DNA from: Gerris lacustris
Lineage: Eukaryota; Arthropoda; Insecta; Hemiptera; Gerridae
Assembly: GCA_951217055.1 (NCBI GenBank)
Contig: OX578284.1
Location: forward strand, 21,492,187-21,556,186
Direction: 5' to 3'
Length of the DNA: 64,000 bases
The notes beneath the pieces were generated by a model. It searched no databases and had not been told where the DNA came from. It was given only the letters and a program-made list of their open reading frames with translations. Shown here in pieces: positions 31,848 to 43,799 of this stretch. The position numbers were made by a program, and so were the translations under genes. Position 1 is the stretch's first letter. The number at the start of each line of letters is the position of its first letter.

Positions 31848-32925
31848 GTTGCAATCTATATTTTATCTACTCACGGCAGCAAAATCAAACATTACTTAAC
31901 TGTTTTTAGGCTGGAAAGTACTATTTCACTGATTTGTCATAAAAATATTAAAAACAGGCAGGAAAGTAGTTAAAACAGTCAGAAAAATACTTTCTCTGCC
32001 TAGGCAGGGAAAGTAACAGTGTTTACCACTGCGTGTCATAATTTTGTTTGTGTTTAGTTTTATTTCAATCTGTGTTATTTTAATTTAGTTTCATATTTGT
32101 TTTATTACAAAGCAGTGTTATATTATAAATTTAATAATATTATTATTATTATTTAAAAGTTAAAAAATGATAAGCTGAAATAGTACATTACGGGTCGAGT
32201 GCGGAAAGTAGCATTTTGCATACGAGTATGGAGTTTGCACCCGAGCGATAGCGAGGGTAGTAAAACCACACGAACAATGAAAAATGCCGTTTTCGCACGA
32301 GTTGCGTACCGTACTTTATCTATGGTTGTTAGATTTAAATAATAAATACAGAAAAAAATAAACTTGCTGTATGTAAGTTTGTATCTCTCTCTTGATAAAG
32401 ATGGCATTAATTTTTTAGTTGTATTTTTTGCCGAATTAATTATTTCTGGAGGAGTATTATTCTCCACATTTTCGTCAAAGACACTTGATTCACTCATTGC
32501 TTTTCACTAAAAACTCGATATAAACAGTTACTTTAATAAAAGAACAGCAAATTAGTTTTGTTAAATGTAAACAAACTCGCTAATCGTGCGTAAAGCTGAA
32601 GAATTCCTCTTCTTTACCGCCCTAGGGTGGTAAAGAAGAGGAATTCTTCAGAACTATGAGACGCGCATGCGCAATGAATACAAGTACGTAAAGAATCACT
32701 TTCTACGCATCTAAACAGAGATATAATGTTTACATTTCTTATCAATCGTAGATAAAAGTATTTTAATTGTAGGTCTTTGAATATTAATCTCAAGTAATAA
32801 GTGGCAACACTGGAGCACGACTTGTTTTGGTTTGAGTTTGTTGACGATTCATCTCAAACTAACTCTTATCTAAGCTTCCATTTTTTATCTGCATAGCGTG
32901 AGTAGATAAAATATTGTATGCAACA
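31848..32925. mobile_element. TIR element of about 1.08 kb
   Basis: The left end holds ATATTTTATCTACTCACG, and GTGAGTAGATAAAATAT is present at the right end (32898-32915), in both cases followed by a TTGCA-type flank. The interior contains a GC-richer block (32190-32330) and the 56-bp palindrome at 32596. A 114-codon minus-strand frame (32153-32497) has no recognisable domain. Confidence 0.6.
32596..32651. repeat. 56-bp palindrome with 23-bp perfect arms
   Basis: CTGAAGAATTCCTCTTCTTT plus ACC (32596-32618) is exactly reverse-complemented at 32629-32651. The centre, CCCTAGGG, is itself a palindrome, leaving one mismatched base pair in 56 bp. Confidence 0.95.
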
Positions 32926-33091
32926 AGGCAGCAAAGGAAAAATGTCTGCCTCGTTTATTCATGTCAAATAGGTAAATTACCTGCCTCGGCTTGGCCTCGG
33001 CAGTTAATTATCATAGCCTGTCCTCGCCTTCGGCTTGGAGACAAATCTTATCACTCGTCAGTAAAATTCCATTTTGCTGCCTAGTTGCATA
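32917..33091. repeat. Foldback segment adjoining the TIR element
   Basis: GCAACAAGGCAGCAAAGG (from 32921) is mirrored at the right by TTTTGCTGCCTAGTTGCAT (about 33071-33089). GGCAGCAAAA also occurs near 31874, so it is related to the preceding element. CCTCGGCTTGGCCTCGGC lies inside. Confidence 0.65.
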
Positions 33092-33344
33092 AATAACTAT
33101 AGGGTATTTAAATATTGCCCAAGTGCTTTAAGGTGTAGTCACACGATGTCATTTTGTCAAGTATATAAAAAACATTGTTATTGTAATGGTATTACTATAA
33201 TTAATGTGAAAAAAATACTAGAATGCGTTTAAACTGAGAACTTAATTTTCACAACGACACAACATGAAGTGACACAGAGTGCGACTTTTACCAAAGTAAA
33301 ACAGGTTGACAATACAAGTGACAAACTACCACTATAGTGACTTC

Positions 33345-33439
33345 CAACAATTGAAAATATTTTCTTAAAAATATAGTTCAGTTCCTCTTTCATATTTGAT
33401 CGGTTGCAATTCAATTATTTGTAGGCTAAGAACCTTACA
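33345..33439 (+). repeat. 5' LTR, 3' part
   Basis: AAAAATATAGTTCAGTTCCT and the following CTTTCATATTTGATC match 34850-34880 directly. The copy ends ...AACCTTACA, with the CA expected at an LTR 3' end. An upstream block near 33137 (GTCACACGATGTCATT) resembles the start of the 3' LTR (GTGACACAATGTCATT), suggesting an LTR of about 300 bp. Confidence 0.7.
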
Positions 33440-33441
33440 TC

Positions 33442-33459
33442 AGGTGACACCCCGATGTG
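33442..33459 (+). other. Primer-binding site, tRNA-Trp-like, degenerate
   Basis: AGGTGACACCCCGATGTG begins three bases after the LTR CA end. It matches TGGTGACCCCGACGTG, the complement of the 3' end of cytoplasmic tRNA-Trp, with one inserted base and two changes. Confidence 0.65.
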
Positions 33460-33479
33460 TTCGAATATGCCAGACAACA

Positions 33480-33990
33480 GTGAAGAGCTCGCGATGGTTA
33501 TCGAAGTAATGACAAAACAGGTACGCGAGCTTCACCTTTGGTCGTGTGAGAAAAGACCATGAAAGTGATAGGACCCACTATCGAGCTCAGTCAGAACGTG
33601 TCACACGATCTCGCAGCCGTTTCAACGGGCGAAATGCAACTGGTGACGAATGCCGCCACTTAAAACACCGCCGCGAACGGAACGCCACTTATAACATACG
33701 AGTAGAAGTGGTCATGGTCGACCTCGGGCTTCGTCGGACATTTAGCTGGCCCTTCATCATAGCTGAGGTTACGAAACCTATCATCGGAGCTGATTTCCTT
33801 AGCTATTTCAACCTGATTGTAGAGCTTCGCATCAAACAGCTCATGCAGGGACGGGCCACCGGCCCGTAGTAACAGCTTCGATCGGGTACTGCGAAGTGTC
33901 TCGAATCAGTTCACTGCACCAAGACGGGACAAAGTACAACCAGTTACTTCGTAAGTACCCCGAAATAACTCGTTTCCCTGTTTTTCCAAG
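33480..33990 (+). pseudogene. Ty3/gypsy protease region and linker, broken
   Basis: Within the 107-codon frame 33546-33869 the C-terminal half reads LGLRRTFSWPFIIAEV then PIIGADFLSYFNLIVELR. This is the well-conserved C-terminal part of a gypsy retropepsin (flap-distal region with the 'IIGADFL' block). Upstream, NGTPLITY lies in another frame, so there is a frameshift inside the protease. The catalytic Asp-Thr-Gly is not visible. At 33939-33985, in a third frame, LLRKYPEITRFP matches the linker between protease and reverse transcriptase. The gag part upstream is reduced to about 100 bp with no zinc knuckle. Inactive. Confidence 0.8.
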
Positions 33991-34143
33991 GCAGCAAAGT
34001 CTTCACCTCAGAAGCTATCGGTGTCAAATTTTATACCGGTTCGGTCTCTCGATTCTGTTCGCCTGATACGGTTACGACTGACTGAGGAAGGCAGTTTGAG
34101 TTGGCTATATTTCGAGCCCTGACATCGTTGCCAGAAACTTCTC

Positions 34144-34770
34144 ATGTTAGAACGGCAAAATCGAGCGAGGGCGCAGAACGCTGAAATCCGCACTCAAGGT
34201 ACGAACTGGGTCAAACTGTTGACATCGGCCCTCCTCGGCATGAGTGCGGTACCCGGACCATCAGGCCACTCTACAGATAACGTCTTCACCTCCCTGGTGA
34301 ATTTTTCCATACCAGTGAACCTTCTGCAGCCTTAGGGTTAGATGGAACGTTTGTTCCTCGACTGTGGGAGCATTTAAGACGCATACGTCCATTGCCAACA
34401 TGTTACCGCAGAAAAGAAGTATTCGCGACTCCTTAGATGCACTAACACATTCATATGAAGATATTTGGTGAAGGGGCTACTCGAACAACAATCCTCCGGG
34501 TGACAAGGTTTTATCGAAAAGTGAAAAAAAAGAAAAAAAAAAAAAAGAGTAAAATAAAATTGAGCTTAAGGCGGCTTTCACACTGCGCGGTAAGCCCGAT
34601 AGTGGCTCTGTTGACCGATTGAAACCAGCCTTTCTCGTGGAAGAAAATACTCTATCTACGCAGGACTTGGCGGCACCCACCCGACCACCCACTCAAATCA
34701 GACCCCAGGAAGTTGTAAAAGTAATGAGGTCCGGACGGCGTGTACGTTTTCCTACACGGCTAACGACATG
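34144..34770 (+). pseudogene. Ty3/gypsy integrase C-terminal region, broken
   Basis: NWVKLLTSALLGM (34205-34243) resembles the 'W...LP..LLG.R' block after the integrase core. Next, in another frame, WEHLRRIRPLP (about 34360-34395) matches the 'FV..L...R..RP.P' segment, and SVDRLKPAF (34607-34633) the classic gypsy integrase 'VSIDRLKPAY' signature. The frame then stays open to a stop at 34768, reading RSGRRVRFPTRL near its end, a conserved C-terminal tail of arthropod gypsy polyproteins. At least two frameshifts and an A-rich interruption (34523-34545) inactivate it. The integrase catalytic core and all reverse transcriptase are missing, consistent with an internal deletion. Confidence 0.8.
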
Positions 34771-34774
34771 ACTT

Positions 34775-34783
34775 AGGGGGGAA
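34775..34783 (+). other. Polypurine tract
   Basis: AGGGGGGAA lies just after the pol stop and just before the 3' LTR, the position expected for plus-strand priming. Confidence 0.7.
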
Positions 34784-34789
34784 CCCTCT

Positions 34790-34920
34790 AGTGACACAAT
34801 GTCATTGACCAGAATGTAATAAAAATATTGTTAATATCTTCTTAAAAATATAGTTCAGTTGCTCTTTCATATTTGATCCGATGCAATTCTATAATTTGTA
34901 AGCTTCGAACCTTATAGAAT
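34790..34920 (+). repeat. 3' LTR, partial
   Basis: Starts near TAGTGACACAATGTCATT. From about 34826 it repeats the 5' LTR end (AAAAATATAGTTCAGTTGCT, then CTTTCATATTTGATCC), ending ...AACCTTATA. It is shorter than the inferred 5' LTR, so internally deleted. Confidence 0.65.
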
Positions 34921-35589
34921 GCAACAGAAAGGATAGTCGGAATTTGTTTAAATTATTAGTACCCTCTTTCTGGACATCATGCGTTATGTTTTCTTAAATT
35001 CACGTCCATCAGATTTTATTAAAAGCAGCCAATTAAACTTTAAATTTCGCGGGGAAACTAAACAACACGTGGGAATTGTTAGTAACTAATAATTATGTAA
35101 CAGGTCGATTATTGGTAATTTATTGATTATCATACTTTTAATATTTATCCCATCTATATATTTATCTATTTAATCTGGTACTTTTAATGTTTATGGATTT
35201 GCATCAACTCATCTCTAGTTTTAATTATGTTTTAAAATAAATAGAAATATATATTAGATATGATATGTTTAACCGTTGATAAAGTCATAAATAGTACGAG
35301 AGAGAGAGAAAAAACCTAATCTTTCTCGACTTTCCAAGCCAAAACGAGTAACGTTGAAGTAGTTTTCTCAAAGAGCGTCCACACCGAGCGCGTACAAACA
35401 TTAAATCCCTTCGATGTACCAACTTCACCCGGAGCACCAGCGAACACGAAAATATATTCGTTCGTGGGCGAGGTGCCGTCTATGTTTCAATAGTACATTA
35501 GACGATTAATATGAAGATTCATTAAAAATCGATACGTTAGCGTTAGAACGTAATATATTGGTAAAAACATTGTTTTTTCTATGTTAAAC
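34921..35589. other. No clear feature
   Basis: AT-rich, with a GC-richer unassigned block at 35370-35500 (GCGTCCACACCGAGCGCGTA). No protein or inverted repeat was recognised. Confidence 0.4.
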
Positions 35590-35905
35590 GTTTAGGTTCA
35601 CTTCGATAGTTTTAGGGATCTTTATCACTTTCTAGCGGTGCCGCTTTGGTTTTACTAAAAAAAGGTATTCGAAAAAAATGTTTGCCTTATCGAATAGGGT
35701 ATGATCAAATCTTTTCCCATCCTAAAATTCCAATTTTAAATTTGAATCTCCCGTTAACGCAAGCGTTGCGGGCAAACATTTTGATGGATAACGCTGTTCA
35801 ACGAACTTAGCCTGAGAATTGATAATCGGAACATGTATATGTATACCAAATTTCAACACAATCCGTCAACTATTGCTTGCGTTATCGTCACACACGTAAA
35901 CTTTA
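35590..35905 (-). repeat. Family E fragment (end of the 41-44.6 kb element)
   Basis: CCTAAAATTCCAATTTTAAA, GATAACGCTGTTCAACGAAC and TATACCAAATTTCAACACAA correspond in order to the TIR of the large element at 41030-44581. The outermost GGAACGAAGTT end is missing. Confidence 0.65.
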
Positions 35906-35928
35906 CTGACAGACATAAAGGATGCACA

Positions 35929-35982
35929 GTTGGTTAAATGTAAAGAAACGAGTGTAAGCGAGCTTCTTTACATTTAACCAAC
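35929..35982. repeat. Perfect 19-bp hairpin
   Basis: GTTGGTTAAATGTAAAGAA (35929-35947) is exactly inverted at 35964-35982 around a 16-nt loop (ACGAGTGTAAGCGAGC). It lies about 25 bp beyond the family E fragment. Confidence 0.9.
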
Positions 35983-37539
35983 TTTAACAAAATAAACATT
36001 CGCAATTTAACTGCAGTAATAACCACTTAGATTTTCTCATTTAATTTGCAAAAAAGAGACTGTTATAAAGGAGGACTCCTTTTTATCTCTTCAAGTAATA
36101 TCCTTTAATCTTTTAGTGAAAAAGGAGTGGGAAAGCCACAACAATAGACTTTGTAGTGGAGTTCTTTTTTCATCTTTCAGCCAAAGATACAATGGTAGTG
36201 GTGTTATCAAGTGCCAAGCTCTTCTCTCATCAAGAGATCTTTCAAATCCACGGATAAACTGAATAATACCTCACTCAACAACTTAATATATTTTCAGTAA
36301 AACTCCTACGGTTTGTGACTTCTAGAGAAAACACTCTAAAATCTAATTAAAACTTCTTTCTTTAATTTTTGTAATTTTAACTCTATTTCAGTGACAAAGA
36401 AGATAAAAGTTTATGTTGGATTTATTTTTTCAAAATCCTTATTTTATTTTTAATAGAGTAACGTTATCTCAGGGAATTATTCCGTAAACACCGTAGCCAA
36501 AAACGAGGATCATTTTACATTCCTGCGGTTGTCTATCTGTCTATCTGTAAAGCACCTGATCTCCGAAAGTGCCCAACATAAAAACTTGAAACTTTGCAGT
36601 TATATGAAATAACCCAATCACAAGAAAATCACAGAGAAGCCCCAAAATATTATTCCTCAAAAACAAGGAGTTGACATTTCTTATTAAGGAACTGAAAATG
36701 AAAGAGGTGGAAGCCCTTAGTACACATATTTATTTGGTTTCGTTTTTTATCAATTTATCTATTGCCTATGTGACCTTGGAAATAGCGTTTTTCGTGTTAT
36801 GTATTATCTTAGGAACGGGTTGGTCTAGACACTTCGGAATAGTTTCACTTCGTTATGCATATGAAGGCGTTTGTTTCACGCCATTGTAATAAATGGTTCT
36901 TAAGTTATGACGGAAATAAACTTTTATAAATGGCCATCTCCTTGATACGGCTTGGCCGATTTTGCTGGTTAATGAATTCGTCCTATTTGTTAAAGTGCCT
37001 ACGGACCCTTTAACAAAGGGTGACAGCACGGTACTGCTGATGGCTGACAGCACGTACTTGGCCTATTATTTTTATGGATAAAGTTTCGTATTTTCTAGGT
37101 TATTACAGCAAAAAAGTGAATACTGTAATTTTAGATTTAACGCTGTACTCCAAATAAACTTCACTAGTTCACTCCAGTTTAAACTTTACAATGGCAATCT
37201 AATCTATCTTAATCTCTAAAGCGTAGAATAGTTTCCAGAGATTGAACAAGAATTTAGTACGATTATTGGATGGAGGTATTATCACTACAAATCCATGTTC
37301 CTCATCCTCTTGATTTATCGCCCACCGTAAAATTATAATATTACACAGAGATTATACGATCAATATATTGTATTATTATAATCTCAAGAAAGGCAGAAGG
37401 AATAGTTCATCCACTTTTATCCTCCAGTAGCTCCAGCATCTCGATAGGTCATTTGCTGATTACAATCATACGCGCATGGCACACAGAGTTGATTTGACTC
37501 CCAAATTTGGCTAGGGGACCTACGCTCGGTGTTAATCAG
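35983..37539. other. No clear feature
   Basis: Repeat-like patches at 36530-36560 (GTCTATCTGTCTATCTGTAA) and 36930-37060 (TTGATACGGCTTGGCCGATT; a duplicated GCTGACAGCACG) suggest old dispersed repeats. Frames of 66-72 codons have no recognisable domain. Confidence 0.35.
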
Positions 37540-37880
37540 CATCATGATATAGGTTCTTAAATGAAGTCTATTTGGTTGCGAATGTCAATTCTCCAGTTTA
37601 TACGACTGCTGCTCCTCAGCATTGAAAAATAAATGGAAGTTACTTAAGTGATATATCTTATTTCAAATGATAATTACACATACTGTTTATATCACTGGTG
37701 TTAAGTAGCATCGTGACATAAATGGGTAGCTCCATAAATGACGTCAATGTGGTTACGAATACCTATTATGGGGTTTATACGACTGGTGTTTAGTATCATC
37801 CTGACATAAATGGGTAGCTCCATAAATAACGTCTATCTACTTGCGCCAATAATGCGGTGTATACAAATGAATGGCTGACC
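37540..37880. repeat. Direct repeat of about 88 bp, two good copies plus a diverged one
   Basis: GACATAAATGGGTAGCTCCA with its flanks occurs near 37715 and 37803, 88 bp apart, each preceded by ACTGGTGTT and followed by an ACGTC block. A more distant copy starts near 37530 (GTGTTAATCAGCATCATGAT). Confidence 0.75.
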
Positions 37881-40560
37881 CACCTCAAATTATTGTTTAT
37901 AAATCTCCATTTAATCATTGAAGTAAAACATGTCAAATTTTGCAAACAATTTCCAACCGTTATCAAATAAAATGCTTTTAAACCTTATTAGAAATAACAC
38001 CTAGAAATAGCTTGTCAAGTTATAAAACTAATATTTAAGCAAAATTTTACTTTATTTCATCATGATTTATGTTTATAAATTATTTTACTTTAGTATTTCT
38101 ATTCTGTATGAGTGCCTCTCTTTGTGGTAATTAGTGTTGAGGACTCCTTAAATTATATTTAAAATAAAATTAAAAATTAAATAGTCTCGCTTTACAGAAA
38201 TGCATCACGGTCTAATTTGTTAAGATTTTAATCCACCGTTGCTTTTCGTTTTAATTTTGATCATACTTATCTAAATATGTAAACGATATAATTCACCCAG
38301 TTCTGCTTCAAGTTATCCTTATTTATTGTGAACACAGTCCGGAGATAATAAATTATTGTAACATGGATAAACCAGCCATAAATATTATTGTTAATGAAAC
38401 TTTATATCTAAATAATCTATTTTAATGTTTTTCCAAAATGAATAATGTTTTCCATTGCCCAAGTTATTTTCACCTGAAGAGGTTGAGCTGATAAAACTGG
38501 TATGTTGGCATTTATGCTCTGTACAAGCAATTAACAGGATGTTTTCCCAATCTCACTTGGCCACCAATGGCTTTACCTCTTCTAATCCTGTTCTATTCTT
38601 GTTTTGAAAGTGAATCGGTCTGGGCAGAGAGAAGGGAACCATGCTAAAACCTCTCTTGATACAATAACAAGCAAATGAACACCCCCCAGTGCTATCAGAC
38701 CTGGAGGTTAGGGTAGGGGGGAAGGGGGAGGGGTTTTCGATTCTAGACACGACAGCCGATTGTTCGATAACTTGCCAAGCCCGTCCAAGCCTGCAGGCAA
38801 AAACAAATAGTCGGTTGAAATTGAACTAAAGCGGCGAAAACAAAACTCCATCCACTCCATTAAATCCTTCCCAATTTTTTTTCTCATATCTGAATTTAAT
38901 GTGAAATATACATCACGGAAAATTATTCGACTTTTTGTTGGGACCACGCGAATTGTAAAATTCATGAAAAACAAAGTCTTTTTACTCCCTCTTATCAGTT
39001 CTTTTTAAAGAATTAAAAGATGGGTAATGCATTTTTATGCATGGGTTTGCATTATTTAAAGTGAAAGCATGAGGTTCAGCCAATGGGAAATATGGCAGAG
39101 AAATCATAGGGAAAACAATCTTAGTTGGTAATTGGTTAATTTCTTACGGGGGTAGATATAGATTAAAGTACATTACTTATTAGTTTAGAACTAAAAGCGA
39201 TAATATTCGACTTTAGGTCTTAGTTTCTTAGACTCCAAGAATCTCAGATCTAGAACGCAAGCTATTACTTGTTAGTCCGATTTCTCACACAACAGATCTA
39301 GATATAGTTAGAGTGAACATATCTATGTTAAAAATTGAATACAATATCTATGTTAAATATTGAATAAATAATACAAAATTAAAAATCAGTAGTAAGAATA
39401 AGACACTGCATTCAATATTGGATAAATTTGTTCCCATAAAATAAAATTTTACTTTAAAATAAACGCGAAAAAATCAATATTTTCGCGTATGTAATTGGAT
39501 CTTAATTGCACATAATGATATGTTATCTCCAATCTATTTATAGAGATACGAATATAAACCCTCTTCTGAATAATTCAGTATAAGCAAATATTGACTGATT
39601 TAATTATACAAACACATATGCATTACCAAGATATTCTTGAAATAGGTTCATTAGCTATTATTTATACGAGATCTTGGTATTTTCGTTGCATATATTACCT
39701 TTAAACAGTTTATAATGGAAACATTTAAATGCAGCAATGGATGTAAAATTAAGAAATTAGTTCCAGTTATGATTCATAAACAATTTTTTAACGATTGTTT
39801 GGTAAGACCAAACTGAGAGGCAATTAAAACAGAACATGGAAAAATCATTCCGGATGCTTCCACTCTATTTTATGTAATTGTTATGCACTTATCTAAATCT
39901 ATGTATAAAAACATGATACCTCTAAAACTACTGGACCTATGATCATGAAATTATGTAGGCTGTAGGTAACTTCTTCTTATCCCCTTAAGAATGGAATATT
40001 TTTACAATTCACCATCTTGAATCAAGATAGCCGCCAATAATAATCAGAACTCAACATGATAATATCTCCAGGACAAATCTCAAGATTCTTGAAATTTAGC
40101 TATCTCATATGACAAAAAAAAAACCTAAAGTAAAAAGGTTTTCCATTTTACTTTTTCCATGCCATTTTGATTTAAGATAGCGGCGGAATACTTATTTAAA
40201 TTATGTTCTCTCACTACCAAAATTATTCTTTGAAATGCTAAAGTAAAATTGATAATGAATAGTAATTTCTAAAATAGTATTTATTTCTACCAATAGTGAT
40301 TTTCTAAATTTGATCCCTAAGGAGGGAAGTAGGGGCAAAGTAAAAAATATGGAAAGATGAGCCCAGGTGAACTATCTGAGGTTTGGATGTTAATACATGA
40401 GAAAAAAATTTTCTTTGGGATTTAAGACTATATTTACTTAAGATACGAGTAACTTCCAACTTTAACAGAGGGGGATTAATAAGGAAAAAATCCTGTTACT
40501 TTACTGTTAACATTTAATGATAACTTTAAAAATAATCCTTCAGTATTCGGAATTAACTAG
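37881..40560. other. Mostly AT-rich, no gene recognised
   Basis: 38690-38735 is a purine-rich G tract (GGTAGGGGGGAAGGGGGAGG). 39940-40190 has repeat-like text (CACCATCTTGAATCAAGATA, near-palindromic) that recurs loosely at 40160-40180. Frames of 65 and 88 codons on the minus strand (38553-38974) have no recognisable domain. Confidence 0.35.
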
Positions 40561-40565
40561 AGGTA

Positions 40566-40613
40566 TTGCAAATAATAATTTATCTCTTCCATGGAATTAA
40601 TTATTATTTGCAA
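40566..40613. repeat. Perfect 15-bp hairpin
   Basis: TTGCAAATAATAATT (40566-40580) is inverted exactly at 40599-40613 around an 18-nt loop. Confidence 0.8.
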
Positions 40614-40809
40614 AATTATAATAATAATAAGGGAATAAAAATAAGGGGAGGGGAGAAATCTGCGGCTATTCTCGATCAGTAAAATTATTTGTTGCATAAA
40701 ATTAAAATTAATACATCATAATGGGTTTATAAACCCATCAAATTAAAAAGTACATTAAAAATAACATACTCCGTAGCAAAGATCGAGAATCCAGCAACTT
40801 ATATTAATT

Positions 40810-40860
40810 GGCATATCGCTGCTGGACATAAAATACAGAGGTCCGTGGTTCATATCCCGT
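40810..40860 (+). repeat. tRNA-like fragment
   Basis: GGCATATCGCTGCTGGAC is weakly box-A-like, and GTGGTTCATATCCC (40845-40858) is one base from box B. Spacing fits a tRNA-derived SINE head. No acceptor stem. Confidence 0.35.
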
Positions 40861-42035
40861 CTTCTGAATTTTCTCTATTTGTCTCCCTTCTTTGGTTATA
40901 ATTTATTTATGTATAAAGTTGTTGTTTTGTAGTCCTTGCTTCATTAAGAGTGATACCAAAAGTTCTTTATTTTTATGTTCTAACTATCGTAAACTTAAAA
41001 CGTAATACAATAAATGCATTAAAAGCTTTTGGAACGAAGTTCCTTATGGCACGTTCTGGAGCCCGGGAGTGAATCCGAAAAAAACGAACAAAATCACCAT
41101 CACAAAATAACCGTCACAAAATCACCGTCACACAAAAAGCGTCACGAAATCTACGGATGACGATAACTTGTGTAAAAGTTGACCGACTTAGTTGAAATTT
41201 GGTACACATGTTCATTTGACCAATGCCCAGGATAGGTTCACGCGCAACGCTCGCGTAAACGTAAGCTTCAAATTTAAAATTGGAATTTTAGGACGGGAAA
41301 AAATTCTAACTTTATCTATTTAATGAGACAAACAACTTTTATAAATAATTTTTTTTAGTAAAACGAACACCAACTCTGCTGTGAGGTGATATAGATCGCT
41401 AAATTTATTAAAGCGGACCTAAACGTTTAAAATAAAGAAAACAACGTTTTTACCGATATCGTATGTTCCAAAGTTAACGATTTGAATAAAACTTCATACA
41501 CATCGTCTAAAGTACAATTGAAACAGGCATGTAAAATTTAAACCTGATACAAGCAGCAGTTTTTTTACAGTGACGTGATATATTTTACAATTTTTAAAAG
41601 TTGATGCCCTAAGTATGGGGTTTGTAGATAATATAGGTGGAATATTAAGAATGTAGAGTGATCCCCTTCCATTCGTGCGCAATCCCAACTCTTCTATCTT
41701 TCCATCTCTCTCTCACTATACTCTCTCTCTCTTACTCCTTCTTCCTGTCAAACTCGCTATTTATCCACATAACAACGCTTTTTTTCAATTATTGTTTCTA
41801 TCATTGAGAAAAATATTCGTATATTATTTAAAATAGAAAGTGCACCAAGAAAATCGTCAGAAATTGACAGTGTCGACTGTGTTAAATTATTAACCAGTAA
41901 AACTGTAAATATATAATTATAAATTGATGTAATAAAATAATATTGCTCATAAGCGGATCAAGGGATTTTTGTAATAAGTTTTATGTAATAATTTTACTAA
42001 TAATAATTTTCTAATTGAGTCAAAAATATTTATTG

Positions 42036-42150
42036 GAACGAGTAGTTAGCAACGTATCGTACTTAGCAGTGTGATTTTATATTTAATGAAAAATGTAAGG
42101 AACTTCGTTCCTCCCGGGTGTCCCGCGACACCACACGTATTTTTTAAATC
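42036..42150. repeat. Inner inverted arm, left
   Basis: GTAAGGAACTTCGTTCCTCC followed by CGGGTGTCCCGCGACACCAC is reverse-complemented at 43800-43925, along with the outer flank ...GTAGTTAGCAACGTATCGTA. GGAACTTCGTTCC echoes the outer TIR. Confidence 0.8.
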
Positions 42151-42192
42151 CTTTGTGGACAAATCAATAACAAAAATTGTGGTTTTATCAAT

Positions 42193-42270
42193 TGGCTTAG
42201 CACGGTATATATTATTTAGTTCTAACCCCTGAATGTAAAATACGTAAGGCGGCCCTAAGTTCAATCCCCA
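42193..42270 (+). repeat. tRNA-like sequence inside the family E element
   Basis: TGGCTTAGCACGG (42193-42205) fits box A and AAGTTCAATCCCC (42257-42269) fits box B. Their separation is larger than in an intronless tRNA, and stems are poor. Confidence 0.4.
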
Positions 42271-43799
42271 GTCGAAACACCTAATTTTTACATAGAAAAA
42301 AGTTTCACTTTTCGTTTTACTGAATCGGCTGGCTGTTCTCGAAGAAATTTCAATGCAAAAGTTAATATTTCAGTGGTAAAAATCCACTCATAGTTAATTG
42401 ATTATTAATCTAGAGCTAAACGTATTTTATGATCCAATGACAGGCTCGAGTCATTAAAAGTGATTTCTGTATTCTGATAGCATGTATGTGTGTATTCTAA
42501 TCATGAACAAGGTTTTTTCTCATTTGTTTTACTTAATTTTACATGTTTTTTTACTGATGCATAGATTGTTTACTATGAGTATTAAGCAAGCAGTAGAATT
42601 AATTTTAAATTACTTTCAGAATACATTCAAAATCATTTTTGAAACGTTTATAATAATTTTAAAAGCATTTGTAAGAGATATTCAGAGGATTTGACTTAAT
42701 TTCCTCTCATTCCATACCGGAGTTAAAACAAGTAAAAACTCTGGTAAAATTTCAGTTATGTTCTAATTTAACTGGTGAAACTAACTCTACCGCTTCCAGA
42801 GGTTTAGAAATGGAACGCAAGTCTTGATTTTAAGGATAACAATGAGACGTAGCCCGCATCCCACGCTGCGCCGTCTAACAGTCCCTTAAAACTTTCTCTT
42901 CAAAACTATGAGTTTACCCCCCTAAAACTGTAGTTTGGCCCTCAAGCTCCCCGTGTAATTAACTTTAAACTCTTGGCCCGGTTCAAACGTTTATCTCGTC
43001 CAAGTTCCCAAAAAACAAACACACCGAAAATTTTCCCAAACGCTCCCTTGTGCTTAAATGTTTAAGGATGTAATGCTACTTTCATTACAGTTTAATTTAT
43101 AACCTGACACTTTTGTAGAAAAATAAAATTCAAATTCTCATAAAAAAGTGAAAAACAACTTAGTAATTATATTTGTATCAATTATTCTATTTGAACGTTG
43201 GAATAGGGCCAAAGTAAGGAGCTACTCCACTTAAATTAATTACGTTAGAAACTTCGATGTAATGTTATTGTTACCAATACTTGTCTAACTAGGACAATTA
43301 CCTCCTACCTAAATAATAGTAATAATTTAACTAATTTATTATAAGCATTAACTTGGAGGTAACAGTAGCTCAGTGACACAAATTAAAAAGTGATTTCGTA
43401 CTTGCTCAATCAATATTAGGACTGAATGACATAATTATTTACCTCTGACTCTTTGAAATGTCAATTGTGACGACCACTTCAATATTAAGCACTCAACCTC
43501 TGAGAATCGAAAGCTCTAAACCTTCTATGATTTTCATATATCCGAACATATTTATTCAAATACATGAAATCATTTCTCCGTTGTGACTGAGTTAAAGCAC
43601 AGAAAATCTACATTTGAATTAATAATTTTAACTCGTTCAAGAACAAACTAAAGTAGTTGTAACTGATCTGTATCTTAATTTAGGGTTATCAGAGAAAAAA
43701 AACGCCATTTTCAAAATTGAATTCATCAACGAGAAACGAAGTTAATGAAAAATAAATCAATAAGTTAAGAAGGTCATGACTTCATGCGTTTTAACAAAA

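Larger units (their letters stand above)
33137..34920 (+). mobile_element. Ty3/gypsy LTR retrotransposon, internally deleted remnant
   Basis: Landmarks in the expected order: LTR 3' part (33345-33439), a tRNA-Trp-like primer site (33442-33459), protease debris, integrase C-terminal debris, a polypurine tract (34775-34783) and the second LTR part (34826-34917). Almost all of gag, reverse transcriptase and RNase H is missing, so the element is far shorter than a complete gypsy element of several kb. The outer LTR edges are uncertain. Confidence 0.8.

Noticed and set aside
32153..32497. 114-codon minus-strand frame with SESSVFDENVENN start
   Set aside because: Looked protein-like at first, but it lies inside a TIR element and ends in low-complexity Phe/Ser sequence; no family recognised.
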